The translations under genes and the position numbers were made by a program. DNA of 64,000 nt from Butyrivibrio fibrisolvens (GTDB lineage Bacteria; Bacillota; Clostridia; Lachnospirales; Lachnospiraceae): NCBI RefSeq assembly GCF_023206215.1, contig NZ_CP065800.1:868001-932000 (forward strand). Reading direction: 5' to 3'. The notes under the pieces are model-generated. The model had not been told where the DNA came from. It saw only the letters and a list, made by a program, of their open reading frames with translations, and did not search any database. Position 1 is the stretch's first letter. Every line of letters starts with the position of its first letter. Below are positions 42,570 to 52,691 of this stretch, piece after piece.

Positions 42570-43071
42570 CAAGCACCTCCAAAGTTGTTATTTTACATAG
42601 TATAGCATATGTTTGGGTTTACATTTTTGGGAAATGAAGATGCAGACAGTACGAATACAACATAGGCTCCTTCTAGATTAGAGTTTTTATGAAAAGATCC
42701 CTAAAAAGGGAGGATGCCAGGTAAGTCCCCACTTACCTGGCATTATTATGAAAAAGTTTTTATTAGTATTGCTTCATCTGACAATATTAGTGTATCGCAT
42801 CAGTGTGACCAATAAATGATTTGGCGTAAAGAAACGTAAAACAAATTGTTAACAAAATATTAAGGTAATCAGTAGAAGACATTTTCCATCATCGTTAGTT
42901 GATATACTTTGAAAAGAATACAATTAACTATTTGGACTAAAATAAAAAAGTTTTTTGATACGATGTGTAAGATTTAATATGCTTTCCTGTCTATATAAGT
43001 GTAAGCTTACAAAAAATATGACTTTTTAATGGAATCTAACAAGTATTTCTATGTAAGAATAAGGAGAAAGT
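42570..43071. other. Intergenic region
   Basis: A 502-base region with no supported gene. It holds the minus-strand promoter of the lipoprotein gene near 42590-42625, a strong hairpin at 42714-42743, and the leader of the frameshifted sigma gene. Otherwise AT-rich. Confidence 0.5.
42714..42743. terminator. Isolated strong hairpin
   Basis: A perfect 13-bp stem ATGCCAGGTAAGT / ACTTACCTGGCAT with CCCC loop, followed by TATTATG and later T-rich sequence. No gene directly upstream on the plus strand, so it might end a small RNA or read-through from the left. Confidence 0.55.
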
Positions 43072-43634
43072 ATGAGAGACGAAGAGATTGTGGAGTTGTT
43101 TTTCTCCGGGATGAAAAGGCCATAAATGAAACGAGCAGGAAATACGGAAATTATTGTCAGGCAATTGCTAATAATATATTAGGAAATATGCAGGATGTTG
43201 ATGAATGTATTGACGATACTTATTTCAAATTATGGAACAGTATACCGCCTGTAAGGCCTCGTATTTTTAAAGTTTATCTTGCTAAGATCACTCGTAATAT
43301 AGCGTTTAATATGTTTGAAAAACGCTGTACACGAAAACGGGGAGGAGGAACCATTATGGAGGTTCTTGATGAACTATATGAATGCATTCCGGATGAAAAT
43401 AGTGTCGAGCACAGGGTTCTTGAAAAAGAACTATGCGCGATTATTAGGGATTACGTAAGAAATCTTTCAGATAGAGATGCAGATATTTTTACCTGCAGAT
43501 ATTTCTATACTGAAAGTATTGATGAGATAGCAGCTAAATTTGGATTAAAGAAGAATAATGTATCGGTAATACTTAAAAGGCTTCGCGATAAGTTGGCTAA
43601 TAGACTTATGAAGGAGGAATATCTGATATCATGA
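43072..43634 (+). pseudogene. Sigma-70 family sigma factor with a frameshifted N-terminus
   Basis: AAGGAGAAAG precedes ATG 43072, which codes MRDEEIVELFFS, the normal opening of this sigma family, but that frame stops at 43125. The rest of the protein continues in the -1 frame from RDEKAINETSRKYG through region 2 (MQDVDECIDDTYFKLWNSIPP) and region 4 (DEIAAKFGLKKNNVSVILKRLRDKL). One T missing from the T-run at about 43098-43102 explains it. The alternative start at 43029 gives an unrelated N-terminus. An intact paralogue lies at 56758. Confidence 0.8.
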
Positions 43635-44597
43635 AAAGAGAAACATTATATAAGGCAATTGATGCAATTGATGATGAGATAATTTATAGAAATGGTAAAG
43701 TAGAAAGAATTGGAGTCGCCAAGATCAGGAACAGAAAAAAAATTTTTAGACTTGTTGCGTCTATAGTTGCAGTAGTAATTCTTTTTATTGGAATCGATTT
43801 ATACAGGTCTATAGATGTTTTTTTTGCCCCAAAAAGATGTGGAAGATAGCTCAATTATAGATACTTCCAATGATGAAACATATATATCTTCTGTTCAAAA
43901 TACTAGTAACATGTTCGTTATAACTGCTAAAGCAATGGAACTAGACGCAGATGCTGGAGATAGTACAATCTCTTCAGGTGACGTAATGGGGCTAAGAGAC
44001 GTGTCGGCTCTATATGGTAGTTCTGCATACCTTACGCAGAGATTTACCATTTCAGGAAAAAATATAAAAAAAGTAGAGGTGACTACAGATAAATGCTATA
44101 TATATTCATCAGTTCCTGTTTATGAAGGAGATCCTGATTTCGAGAGAGCCATAAGTGGTGAAACCAAAGATAACGAAGAATATGAAATGATAGCAGATGT
44201 GGATTTCGATTATGATGAAGATAATGCATCAGAGCCAACACCATACCATTATGAACATATAGTCATAGAAGGGAATACATATGATGGTATTTATAATAGC
44301 GAGATGTCATTTGGTATGTCTGTCCCAGAGGAATTATGGAGTTCAAATGAAGATATGCAAGAGAGCTTCCATGAAGATGTTGATCAGGTTAATGGAGCGA
44401 TTCTTACAATATCTGTAACTTATATGGATGAAACCGTAGAAGAACACCATTATAAAATAAGCACTGGAAAGATTTTTGTTCCGACTAATGAAGATGGTTT
44501 TTGTCAATGGGATAATCTTACCAGATTTTTAACAGCAGAGGAGGAAGCGGCCGGAGAAGCTTACACTTATGGATATCTTATGGAAAAAATAGATTAA
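43631..44597 (+). pseudogene. Anti-sigma/membrane protein partner, frameshifted
   Basis: Starts MKRETLYKAIDAIDDEIIYR with one membrane helix (about 38-56), overlapping the sigma stop by four bases. The first frame stops at 43849; the remainder, an extracytoplasmic acidic domain, runs 43815-44597 in the +1 frame. The shift lies in a run of eight T (43818-43825); one T fewer would restore SIDVFLPQKDVED. It has the same layout as the intact partner at 57324 (sigma, short cytosolic start, one helix, acidic outer domain). Confidence 0.75.
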
Positions 44598-44618
44598 TAC
44601 AATAGAAAAAGAATTTTA

Positions 44619-44656
44619 GGTCGCAATTTCGGAATGTACTGAAATTGCGACTTTTA
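44619..44656 (+). terminator. Terminator after the sigma/anti-sigma pair
   Basis: GTCGCAATTTC / GAAATTGCGAC, perfect 11-bp stem, then TTTTATAG. The following 240 bases up to 44903 hold nothing else that I can support. Confidence 0.8.
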
Positions 44657-44903
44657 TAGTGCGTTACTTTAAAATATCTTAGAAATATTGCCTTAAAGTT
44701 CTTGTTTATGATTGGGACATGTACAATAAGTATATATGATGCGAATTATTATATTTTTGTTATAATATCGCAGTTGCGATACCATTTACAGATACTTTTT
44801 TGATAGAATAGTATATAGAAGTTTTGTCCTTACAACTTACCAGGTTACAAATGAATCAGTACACCAGATGTGGTAAAATAGTTTCCAGAAGAGAGTAGCA
44901 TGT

Positions 44904-45863
44904 ATGCTAAAAACAGTAGTTTATATTTTTCATGATAATGCAGATTCATCATTTAAAGAGCTGGAAGAAGAGAAAGCTTATCTTGCAGATTATGGGATCT
45001 TGCTTGAGACAATATCATCTCAAAGAATCCAGGATATATGGGCTTTGTACGTAGGAAGTACAAAGGCGGCCCTGGAATCTGACAAGCTTCCCCAAAGCGT
45101 TAGAGAAGTTCTTTTCCTATGTGATGATCCGGATGACTTTGCATATATAAAAAGTAAAGGTGCTTATGCCTGCGGAATGATAACTCCTGTGTCTAAGCAG
45201 GGTATATCATTTGAAGGAGCTCAGTATATCTTCAGCGAGATAGATGATGTAGACGCAGATTCTTTTATCAAAGCGTATCAAAGACAGGCAGGGGAGCCTT
45301 GGGACATACTGGAGACGGATAGGCTCCTTGTAAGGGAGACCACAGTCCAGGATGTGGATGCTCTATATGAGATATATGCAGAGCCGTCCATGACAAGGTA
45401 CATGGAAGGACTCTTCGAAGATCCTGCTGATGAAAAAAGGTACATGAAGGATTATATAGAAAAGGTATACTCTCTCATGGGCTTTGGTGTATGGAGTCTT
45501 GTAAGTAAAGAAGATGGAAAGCTTATCGGCCGCGCGGGATTTAGCGTAAGAGGCGGATTTGATGAGCCTGAACTGGGATTTTTTATAGGCGTGCCATGGC
45601 AAAGAAAGGGCTTTGCCACAGAAGCCTGCGAAGCCATCATGGAATATGGCAGACAGGTACTTATGTTTGATAAAGTCCAGACACTTGTAAAAAAAGAAAA
45701 TGAAGTATCGATTCATCTATGCAAAAAGCTTGGATTCAAAGTGGTAGATGAAGTAGAAATAGAAGAAGATATATACGGCGGAACATATATTACGGATGGA
45801 CGCGTGTCACTTGGGCCGGATAAACGGGGGCGTTATGTAAGGCTTAAGTGGACAGCTTCATAA
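44904..45863 (+). CDS. GNAT acetyltransferase with an N-terminal extra domain
   Basis: 319 residues. The second half (from ILETDRLLVRETTVQDVDALYEIYAEP) is a RimJ/RimL-type GNAT fold with ELGFFIGVPWQRKGFATEACEAIMEYG as the acetyl-CoA loop. The first 135 residues look like a HAD-like or receiver-like alpha/beta fold (VLFLCDDPDDFAYIKSKGAYACG), whose job is unknown. The start ATG has a moderate AGAGAG site. Substrate unknown. Confidence 0.8.
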   Translation: MLKTVVYIFHDNADSSFKELEEEKAYLADYGILLETISSQRIQDIWALYVGSTKAALESDKLPQSVREVLFLCDDPDDFAYIKSKGAYACGMITPVSKQGISFEGAQYIFSEIDDVDADSFIKAYQRQAGEPWDILETDRLLVRETTVQDVDALYEIYAEPSMTRYMEGLFEDPADEKRYMKDYIEKVYSLMGFGVWSLVSKEDGKLIGRAGFSVRGGFDEPELGFFIGVPWQRKGFATEACEAIMEYGRQVLMFDKVQTLVKKENEVSIHLCKKLGFKVVDEVEIEEDIYGGTYITDGRVSLGPDKRGRYVRLKWTAS

Positions 45864-45887
45864 TAAAGAGGTAAAGGGGAAAAAACT

Positions 45888-47393
45888 ATGTCACAGGAAA
45901 GTTACATCTTAGCCCTTGATCAGGGCACTACATCTTCTCGTTGCATCTTGTTTGACAGATCAGGCAAGATCGCATCTATGGCGCAGAAAGAATTTCAGCA
46001 GTACTATCCGCAGCCCGGCTGGGTTGAACATAACCCAAGAGAGATATGGTCATCACAGCTTGCTGTTGCAATAGAAGCTATGGCCAATGTAGGTGCTACT
46101 GCCAAGGATATAGAAGCTATCGGCATCACCAATCAGCGTGAGACAACTATAGTATGGGACAAGGAGACCGGTGATCCTGTCTACAATGCAATAGTATGGC
46201 AGTGCAGGCGTACAGCCGATATTATAGAGAATATCAAAAAGCAGGGACTGTCCGATAAGATAAGGGATAAGACAGGACTTGTTCCTGATGCATACTTCTC
46301 TGCAACCAAGATCCAGTGGATACTTGAAAACGTACCGGGAGCAAGAAGGAAGGCTGAGGAAGGGAGACTTTGTTTTGGTAATGTGGATAGCTGGCTTATC
46401 TATAACCTTACTAAAGGCAAGGTCCATGTAACAGACTATACCAATGCATCAAGAACTATGCTTTTTAATATACATACATGTCAGTGGGATGAAGAGCTTT
46501 TGAAGCTTTTTGATATCCCTATGTCTATGATGCCTGAAGTTAAGCCTTCAAGTTGTATCTATGGCGAGTCTGATCCTTCTGTTCTTGGAGGACCTATAAG
46601 GATAGCAGGAGCAGCAGGAGATCAGCAGGCTGCACTTTTTGGACAGAACTGTTTCGAACCGGGACAGGTCAAGAACACCTACGGAACAGGCGGATTCCTT
46701 CTTATGAACACAGGAAGGGATGCTATTAAGTCAGAACATGGTCTTATCACTACCATAGCAGCAAGTATTGGAGGTGAAGTCGAATACGCCCTTGAAGGCA
46801 GCGTATTCGTAGCAGGAGCTTCCATTCAGTGGTTAAGGGATGAGATGCGCATGCTCAAGTCATCAGCCCAGTCTGAAGAGTATGCCGACAATGTCATGGA
46901 CACATCAGGAGTGTATGTGGTCCCGGCATTTACAGGTATGGGAGCTCCATACTGGGATCCGTATGCAAGAGGTACTATAGTAGGTATCACCAGAGGCTGC
47001 AAGAAAGAGCACTTCATAAGAGCAACACTTGAGTCCATATGTTATCAGTCAGCAGATGTTATTAAAGCTATGCAGGAAGATGCTGCATGTCCTTTAAAAG
47101 AGCTCAGAGTTGATGGAGGTGCCAGCGCCAACAACTTCCTCATGCAGTTCCAGTCAGATATCTGCGGAGTTACAAGCTACAGACCTAAATGCATTGAGAC
47201 TACAGCTCTTGGAGCAGCATATCTTGCCGGTATAGCAGTTGGCTATTGGAAAGACAAGGAAGATGTCACAAGGAACTGGCAGCTTGGCAGGAAGTTCGAA
47301 TGCAAGATGGAAGATGAAAAGCGTATAGAGCTTCTCAAAGGATGGCACAGAGCTGTAAGATGTGCCATTGCATGGAGTAAGGACGATGAATAG
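45888..47393 (+). CDS. glpK: Glycerol kinase
   Basis: 501 residues. [17 protein letters not shown] at the start, [35 protein letters not shown] and the FGGY signature region [22 protein letters not shown] are typical. It phosphorylates glycerol to glycerol-3-phosphate for glycolysis or lipid synthesis. It overlaps the following protease-like gene by 8 bases. Confidence 0.96.
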   Translation: MSQESYILALDQGTTSSRCILFDRSGKIASMAQKEFQQYYPQPGWVEHNPREIWSSQLAVAIEAMANVGATAKDIEAIGITNQRETTIVWDKETGDPVYNAIVWQCRRTADIIENIKKQGLSDKIRDKTGLVPDAYFSATKIQWILENVPGARRKAEEGRLCFGNVDSWLIYNLTKGKVHVTDYTNASRTMLFNIHTCQWDEELLKLFDIPMSMMPEVKPSSCIYGESDPSVLGGPIRIAGAAGDQQAALFGQNCFEPGQVKNTYGTGGFLLMNTGRDAIKSEHGLITTIAASIGGEVEYALEGSVFVAGASIQWLRDEMRMLKSSAQSEEYADNVMDTSGVYVVPAFTGMGAPYWDPYARGTIVGITRGCKKEHFIRATLESICYQSADVIKAMQEDAACPLKELRVDGGASANNFLMQFQSDICGVTSYRPKCIETTALGAAYLAGIAVGYWKDKEDVTRNWQLGRKFECKMEDEKRIELLKGWHRAVRCAIAWSKDDE

Positions 47394-48111
47394 CCTTGTT
47401 AGAAGAGCAGTAAGACCTTTTTTTAACTTATTTAGTGCTATAGGAAAAACGGGACTGTGGTTCACAGTCCCAATGAAGGGCAAGTACAGGCTCCGTTTCT
47501 ATTCAAGGAAGAAATGCATTGATAGAAACTTTGACAAGAACCTGTCTGCTTTTGAAAACCATATATCTAGGATAGATAGAGATAGAGGCTTCATAGAGGA
47601 TCAGAATCTATATAAAGATATGTACTACGGCGCCTCAACCATGGCAGAATCCGGGTGCGGAGTAATTGCAGTATACAATGCGCTTAAGGCTCTTTCAATT
47701 AATGAAGCGGGAAGTGAAGGATCTCCTTCACTTCCCAATCTCATATCCATATTTGAAAACAGCGGGATCACCATGGCGGGGCAATTCGGTACAGGCCCTA
47801 AGTCTATAGCGGATTTTTTTAGAAAAAGGGGTTTTGATATAAAAACGGCTACTGATCAGAGAAGGTACGCCCAGATAGCAAGAAGGTGCAACGTATGCAT
47901 CATTACTATATTTAATAATAAGGACCGTCTTCACGATTTCCTTCATACCATGTGTATCACCAAGCAGGGCGATTTTCTGGTACTTCATAATACAAACGGT
48001 CGCAAAGCTCTATACAGATCTATGAAGGACTTATTGCAAAACTGTGGCATAAAAGGTAAGGCTCAGGGGGTTATGATAATAGGAATAGAGGACAAAATTA
48101 ACAAAATTTAG
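47386..48111 (+). CDS. C39-like papain-fold cysteine protease
   Basis: 241 residues from ATG 47386, inside the end of glpK (8-base overlap), with GGAGTAAGG upstream. [15 protein letters not shown] puts a catalytic-like Cys at residue 91, and His-187 (FLHTMCI) followed by HNTNG around 201 is the His/Asx pair of C39-like folds. No ABC domain and no clear signal peptide; the first 30 residues are hydrophobic-basic. The role is unknown; coupling to glpK is the odd part. Confidence 0.65.
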   Translation: MNSLVRRAVRPFFNLFSAIGKTGLWFTVPMKGKYRLRFYSRKKCIDRNFDKNLSAFENHISRIDRDRGFIEDQNLYKDMYYGASTMAESGCGVIAVYNALKALSINEAGSEGSPSLPNLISIFENSGITMAGQFGTGPKSIADFFRKRGFDIKTATDQRRYAQIARRCNVCIITIFNNKDRLHDFLHTMCITKQGDFLVLHNTNGRKALYRSMKDLLQNCGIKGKAQGVMIIGIEDKINKI

Positions 48112-48252
48112 TAAAATATAATTGAATATCTGTTTAAGATTTTGATCGTCATTTTATTGTAATTTTTAGTTTCATCGAATATGATAAATGTGTAAATTAG
48201 GCGAAGGGATTAAATAATTGGTGGTCAAAGATAAGACCACAACGGAGATCAA

Positions 48253-50262
48253 ATGAATACAACAGAAATTTTTGAACTGATCGCCGGCATTATCGGCGGA
48301 CTTGCGATGTTCCTTTATGGAATGAATATTATGAGCGGAGGCCTTACCAAGGCAGCAGGAGGTAAGCTTGAGAGCGCCCTTGCCAAGGTGACTTCCAGAA
48401 GATGGATTGCCTATTTTTTTGGTATAGGTATCACAGCTCTTGTTCAGTCATCTTCAGCTTCAACCGTTATGGTTGTAGGCCTTGTTAACTCAGGAATCAT
48501 GCAGCTGACACAAGCTGTTAATGTTATACTTGGTGCCAATCTTGGTACTACTGTAACTGCCTGGATTCTGTCTCTTAACGGAATCGAAGGTGGTAACTTC
48601 TTTACTAATCTTTTAAAACCTACTTCTTTTACACCTTTCCTTGCACTTGTCGGCATTGTCTTCCTAATGTTCTCTAAATCTGAGAAAAAGAAAAATATCG
48701 GAACAGTCCTTCTTGGATTTTCAGTTCTTATGTTCGGTATGAGCATGATGTCTGAAGCAGTTGCACCTCTTAAGGAAAGTGTAGAGTTCCAGAACTTCCT
48801 CAGAAGTTTCTCTAATCCTATAATCGGCTTCATCATCGGTATGGCATTTACTATGATAATCCAGTCATCCGCCGGTACTATCGGTGTAGTACAGACCTTT
48901 GCCGGTGAAGGCATGATGACCTATGGAATGTGTATCCCTGTAGTCATGGGAGCTGAAGTTGGTACCTGTATCACAGCTATCCTTTCTTCTGTAGGAGCTG
49001 GCAAGAACGGTAAGCGTACTGCTCTTATGCATCTGTATTTCAATGTTATCAAGGCGGGCATTTTCATGGTGGGATTCTATCTCATCAATGCATTCGTTCA
49101 CTTTACTTTCCTTGACGATATGGCAAGTTACTCAGGCCCTGCTATCATACATACTCTTGTAAACCTTGTGGCATCACCTCTTATGGTTCCTGTTTCAGGT
49201 ATACTTGTTGCTATGGCACTTCGTACTATCCCTATTGATGAGAGGGAACAAAAAGAACTGGAAGAAAGCCGCGGCATCACTACTCTGGACGATCGCTTCC
49301 TTTCCAATCCTCCATTTGCATTGGAGCAGGCAAGGAATGCTACAGTTACTATGGAGAATCTTGCACAGAAGTCACTGTTCCTTGCAATGGATCTTATCGA
49401 TGAGTTCGATGGCGAGAAGTGCGCAGAAGTAGAGCACCTTGAGAAAGAGATCGACAGATATGAAGATCAGCTCGATACCTATCTCATGAAAGTCAGCCAG
49501 CATCATCTTGCACCTGAAGATAACCATACATTGTCAGTGCTCCTTCATACTATAAGCGACTTTGAGCGTATATCAGATCATGCTCTTAACATAGCACAGG
49601 TAACTCAGAGGATGCGTGAGAACGAAAGACAGTTCTCCAGCAAGGCTCAGGAAGAAGTTAAGATCTTCGCAGAAGCTGTCAAAGAGATCGTATCTACTAC
49701 TTTCAAATCATTTGAGAACAATGATGTAAGGCTTGCCAAGACCGTTGAGCCTTTGGAAGAAGTTATAGATGGACTTCATATGGAAGTTAAGCGCCGTCAC
49801 GTAAGAAGACTTCGTAAGGGTAAGTGTACTGTAGAACTTGGATTCGACCTTTCTGATATCGGTACCGATTTTGAAAGGATCGCAGATCACTGTTCCAATA
49901 TCGCAGCAGCCATCATTCAGGTAAGTGAGGACGGTTTCGATACTCACGGATACCTTGAAATGGTAAGAGCCGAGAAGAATCAGGAATTCGAGCAGGCTGT
50001 ATTCTATTTTGAAAGCAAGTATTCTCTTCCTAAGATGAAGAAGTCAGACGCGATGGAAGAAGACCGCATAGATACAAGCTTCAAGGAAGAACATCCTGTA
50101 CTTGTAGATCTTAATGTACTTGATGATGAAGGCGATAATAGAATCATCAGAGTACCTGCCGAGGGCGCAGAAGATTTCGATATGGCTCTTGATGAGCTCT
50201 TTAAGGACAAAGGGAAGAAGAAAGACAAGAAAAAGAAAAAAGACAAGAAAAAGAAAAAATAA
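48253..50262 (+). CDS. Na+/phosphate cotransporter family protein with PhoU domain
   Basis: 669 residues. The N-terminal membrane part has the two inverted NptA repeats (GMNIMSGGLTKAAGG, LVQSSSASTVMVVGLVNSG, GANLGTTVTAW; then IQSSAGTIGVVQTFAGEGM and MGAEVGTCITAIL). The C-terminal half (about 360-580) is a PhoU-like four-helix domain. It ends with a run of Lys and Asp (KKKDKKKKKDKKKKK). It takes up or senses phosphate in symport with sodium. Confidence 0.92.
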   Translation: MNTTEIFELIAGIIGGLAMFLYGMNIMSGGLTKAAGGKLESALAKVTSRRWIAYFFGIGITALVQSSSASTVMVVGLVNSGIMQLTQAVNVILGANLGTTVTAWILSLNGIEGGNFFTNLLKPTSFTPFLALVGIVFLMFSKSEKKKNIGTVLLGFSVLMFGMSMMSEAVAPLKESVEFQNFLRSFSNPIIGFIIGMAFTMIIQSSAGTIGVVQTFAGEGMMTYGMCIPVVMGAEVGTCITAILSSVGAGKNGKRTALMHLYFNVIKAGIFMVGFYLINAFVHFTFLDDMASYSGPAIIHTLVNLVASPLMVPVSGILVAMALRTIPIDEREQKELEESRGITTLDDRFLSNPPFALEQARNATVTMENLAQKSLFLAMDLIDEFDGEKCAEVEHLEKEIDRYEDQLDTYLMKVSQHHLAPEDNHTLSVLLHTISDFERISDHALNIAQVTQRMRENERQFSSKAQEEVKIFAEAVKEIVSTTFKSFENNDVRLAKTVEPLEEVIDGLHMEVKRRHVRRLRKGKCTVELGFDLSDIGTDFERIADHCSNIAAAIIQVSEDGFDTHGYLEMVRAEKNQEFEQAVFYFESKYSLPKMKKSDAMEEDRIDTSFKEEHPVLVDLNVLDDEGDNRIIRVPAEGAEDFDMALDELFKDKGKKKDKKKKKDKKKKK

Positions 50263-50322
50263 TCCCTGACAAAGAGCAAAAAATAGCAAGAAAAAAGAAA
50301 ATAGAAATAATATAATCATAAG

Positions 50323-50356
50323 ACAGATAGCAATAGTATGGTTGCTATCTGTTTTG
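50323..50356 (+). terminator. Terminator after the Na/Pi transporter
   Basis: ACAGATAGCAA / TTGCTATCTGT, perfect 11-bp stem, then TTTGG. Confidence 0.75.
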
Positions 50357-50536
50357 GTTTATAAAAACAGATAGGCCACTACATATTTGTGAAGTTTTTA
50401 GAGTAATAAACAGGTAGAATCTTTTGGGATTGTCCTTGCTGGCAGGGTTGTAATATAATTTTTCATGAGAATCTTGAAAAGATCAATGATCATGAAATTG
50501 AAATTAATGACCAATAGTTTCGGAGGAATTATTTAA

Positions 50537-51679
50537 ATGAACATTAGAAAGCTTACAAGGCTTGATGATTATATGCAAAAGCGCGCCGCCAGCATACCCG
50601 GTGCGACAATTATAATAGAGCACAATGGCAAAAGAGTCTATGAGAACAATTTTGGAATGGACAGAAAAGACAGTATCTATCGTATTATGTCTATGACCAA
50701 ACCTATTACAGCTCTGGCGGCAATGATCCTGTATGAAAGAGGAATGCTGGATCTAATGGAGAATGTCAGCACCTATATTCCTTCATTTGCTGATGTGAAA
50801 GTCGCATCTGTAGGCGGATTCAAGAATCCTGACAGGCAGATCATAGTAAGGGACCTTCTCAATATGACTTCCGGAATAGTCCTGCCCGGAGATTATGGTC
50901 AGGCAGGACAGTCTATGAGCAAAGCTTACCGCGAAGCCCGTGTTCAGAAGAGGTCAGGGATACTGAAAAGTAATATAGATATAACTTCCAAGTTTGCAGA
51001 ATCTGTCCTTATGTTTGATCCCGGAACATCTGTTCATTACGGTCTTAGTGCAGATATTCTGGCAGCTATAATTGAGATAGTATCAGGGATGAAGTTCTCA
51101 GATTTTCTTACAAAAGAGATCTTCACACCCCTTAACATGTCAGAGACAGATTTTAAGATTGATGGTGATAAGGCATTCAGACAGGCAGTAATGATGGGAA
51201 GACCCGATGCTAATGGCAAGGTTACAAGAGCAGACGCAAGCACGCTTCAAAGATTCGAAATGGAAGCTCCCTTCGATGAGCCATGGTATGAGTCAGGCGG
51301 AATCGGACTATATTCTACAGTAGAAGACTATGAGCACTTCTGCCAGATGCTGCTTAATAAGGGATCCTTCCATGGCAAAGAGCTTATAGGAAGAAGAACC
51401 TATCAGTTCATGACATCCAATCATCTTACAGACGATCAGCTAAGGGAATTTGGAAGAGATGGTTATGGATATGGCTGCTATTATAATGTACTCATAGATC
51501 CTATTAAAGCGGCATCCAATGGATCTGCTGGTGCTATAGAAGTTACAGGAGAAGCCGGAACATATTTCTGCGTAGATCCTGAAGAAGATCTTATAATTAT
51601 GTATATGTCACAGATGGACGGCGGCGCAGATCCTGCTTTTATCAGAGGAATTCGCCAGATAGTATATGGGGCTATGTAA
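50537..51679 (+). CDS. Beta-lactamase-family serine hydrolase
   Basis: 380 residues, no signal peptide. The nucleophile motif S-M-T-K (IMSMTKPITALAAMILYE) and the HYGLSADILAAIIE tyrosine motif are those of class C beta-lactamase-like esterases and peptidases. GGAGG precedes the ATG. It could be an esterase active on sugar esters or small peptides in the cytosol; the substrate cannot be told from the sequence. Not a resistance enzyme by these data. Confidence 0.85.
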   Translation: MNIRKLTRLDDYMQKRAASIPGATIIIEHNGKRVYENNFGMDRKDSIYRIMSMTKPITALAAMILYERGMLDLMENVSTYIPSFADVKVASVGGFKNPDRQIIVRDLLNMTSGIVLPGDYGQAGQSMSKAYREARVQKRSGILKSNIDITSKFAESVLMFDPGTSVHYGLSADILAAIIEIVSGMKFSDFLTKEIFTPLNMSETDFKIDGDKAFRQAVMMGRPDANGKVTRADASTLQRFEMEAPFDEPWYESGGIGLYSTVEDYEHFCQMLLNKGSFHGKELIGRRTYQFMTSNHLTDDQLREFGRDGYGYGCYYNVLIDPIKAASNGSAGAIEVTGEAGTYFCVDPEEDLIIMYMSQMDGGADPAFIRGIRQIVYGAM

Positions 51680-51738
51680 TTTTATTATATAAATAGCCTT
51701 ATGTTGTGAGTGAAACGAGATTAAAGGAAGCATGCAAG

Positions 51739-52299
51739 ATGCAATATAAATCAATAAAGAAGCTCGAACAGGGCAAATTCATCACACGCTATGATGTAGA
51801 ATACGAAACCATAGATCATGAGAAGAAGATATATGAGATTATAAGTCGAAATCCTGATATCAAAGATGAAGATGATCTTCATAACAATGATCCGGATGCT
51901 GTTGTGCTAATAATACAGGACGAGGCTCATGAAAGACTTCTTATAAATAAGGAATTCAGGCTGGCAGTTGATGACTGGATATACAACTTTCCGGCAGGTC
52001 TAATAGATCCCGGCGAAACTGCTGATCAGGCTGCAAAGCGTGAGCTGTGGGAAGAAACAGGACTAGAGCTCATATCCATAGATGATCATATTGGTAGATC
52101 CTACAGCGCAGTCGGCTTCTCTAACGAAGTCAACGTATGCGTGGTAGGCACAGCAAGAGGCGAGTTCAGGAAGAGCACGTCAAGTGTTGAGGAGATAGAA
52201 CCCGGCTGGTATACCAAGGCTCAGGTAAGAGAGCTGTTAAAGACACAGCCTTTTGCTGCAAGAACACAGGCATATGCGTATCTTTGGTCTAAGGAATGA
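51739..52299 (+). CDS. NUDIX hydrolase (ADP-ribose pyrophosphatase-like)
   Basis: 186 residues from ATG 51739, with AAAGGAAG upstream; the open frame extends to a GTG at 51706 without better support. The NUDIX box is complete: GLIDPGETADQAAKRELWEETGL. ADP-ribose and similar sugar nucleotides are the usual substrates of this subgroup. It follows the serine hydrolase gene by 59 bases. Confidence 0.9.
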   Translation: MQYKSIKKLEQGKFITRYDVEYETIDHEKKIYEIISRNPDIKDEDDLHNNDPDAVVLIIQDEAHERLLINKEFRLAVDDWIYNFPAGLIDPGETADQAAKRELWEETGLELISIDDHIGRSYSAVGFSNEVNVCVVGTARGEFRKSTSSVEEIEPGWYTKAQVRELLKTQPFAARTQAYAYLWSKE

Positions 52300-52362
52300 A
52301 ATAAGGAATATAGAAAGCTATTTATATGACGTTGAATCTAAGTAAAGAGGAGGATTTTATAT

Positions 52363-52641
52363 ATGACATTTATATATCCATCAGTAATTAAAGAAGAAAA
52401 CGGAAAGTTTGAGGGATATTTTCCGGATCTTGATAAGGTGACATTTGAAGGTGGGGATATCAATACAGCAATAGACGATGCTCAGGCAGTGTTATATGAC
52501 TATATCAGAGTCGAGCTTACAGAAGAAGATTCACCGCATCTTCCATCAGTATCAGATGAATCTGAGCTCAAGCTTTCAGATGGAGAATTTGTAAGAAACA
52601 TATGTGTTCATTTCAGATATACAGAGGGCTGGGACGAGTGA
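52363..52641 (+). CDS. HicB-like small protein (no HicA partner)
   Basis: 92 residues. YPSVIKEENGKFEGYFPDLDKVTFEGGDINTAIDDAQAVLYDYI is the partial RNase-H fold of HicB antitoxins. There is no HicA toxin nearby and no C-terminal helix-turn-helix, so it is an orphan HicB-like protein. AGAGGAGG precedes the ATG. Its job is unclear. Confidence 0.8.
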   Translation: MTFIYPSVIKEENGKFEGYFPDLDKVTFEGGDINTAIDDAQAVLYDYIRVELTEEDSPHLPSVSDESELKLSDGEFVRNICVHFRYTEGWDE

Positions 52642-52691
52642 TTGACACTTTGTCGCAGTAGCTCGTTATATAAATATTATGGAGGCGTTAC

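Noticed and set aside
43029..43071. Alternative sigma-factor start
   Set aside because: It gives an N-terminus unlike the family, while the frame from 43072 encodes the expected MRDEEIVELFF and has a ribosome binding site.
50537..51679. Antibiotic-resistance beta-lactamase
   Set aside because: It has no signal peptide and resembles serine esterases/peptidases of the same fold, so resistance is not supported.
52363..52641. HicAB toxin-antitoxin system
   Set aside because: Only the HicB-like gene is present; no HicA ORF was found on either side.
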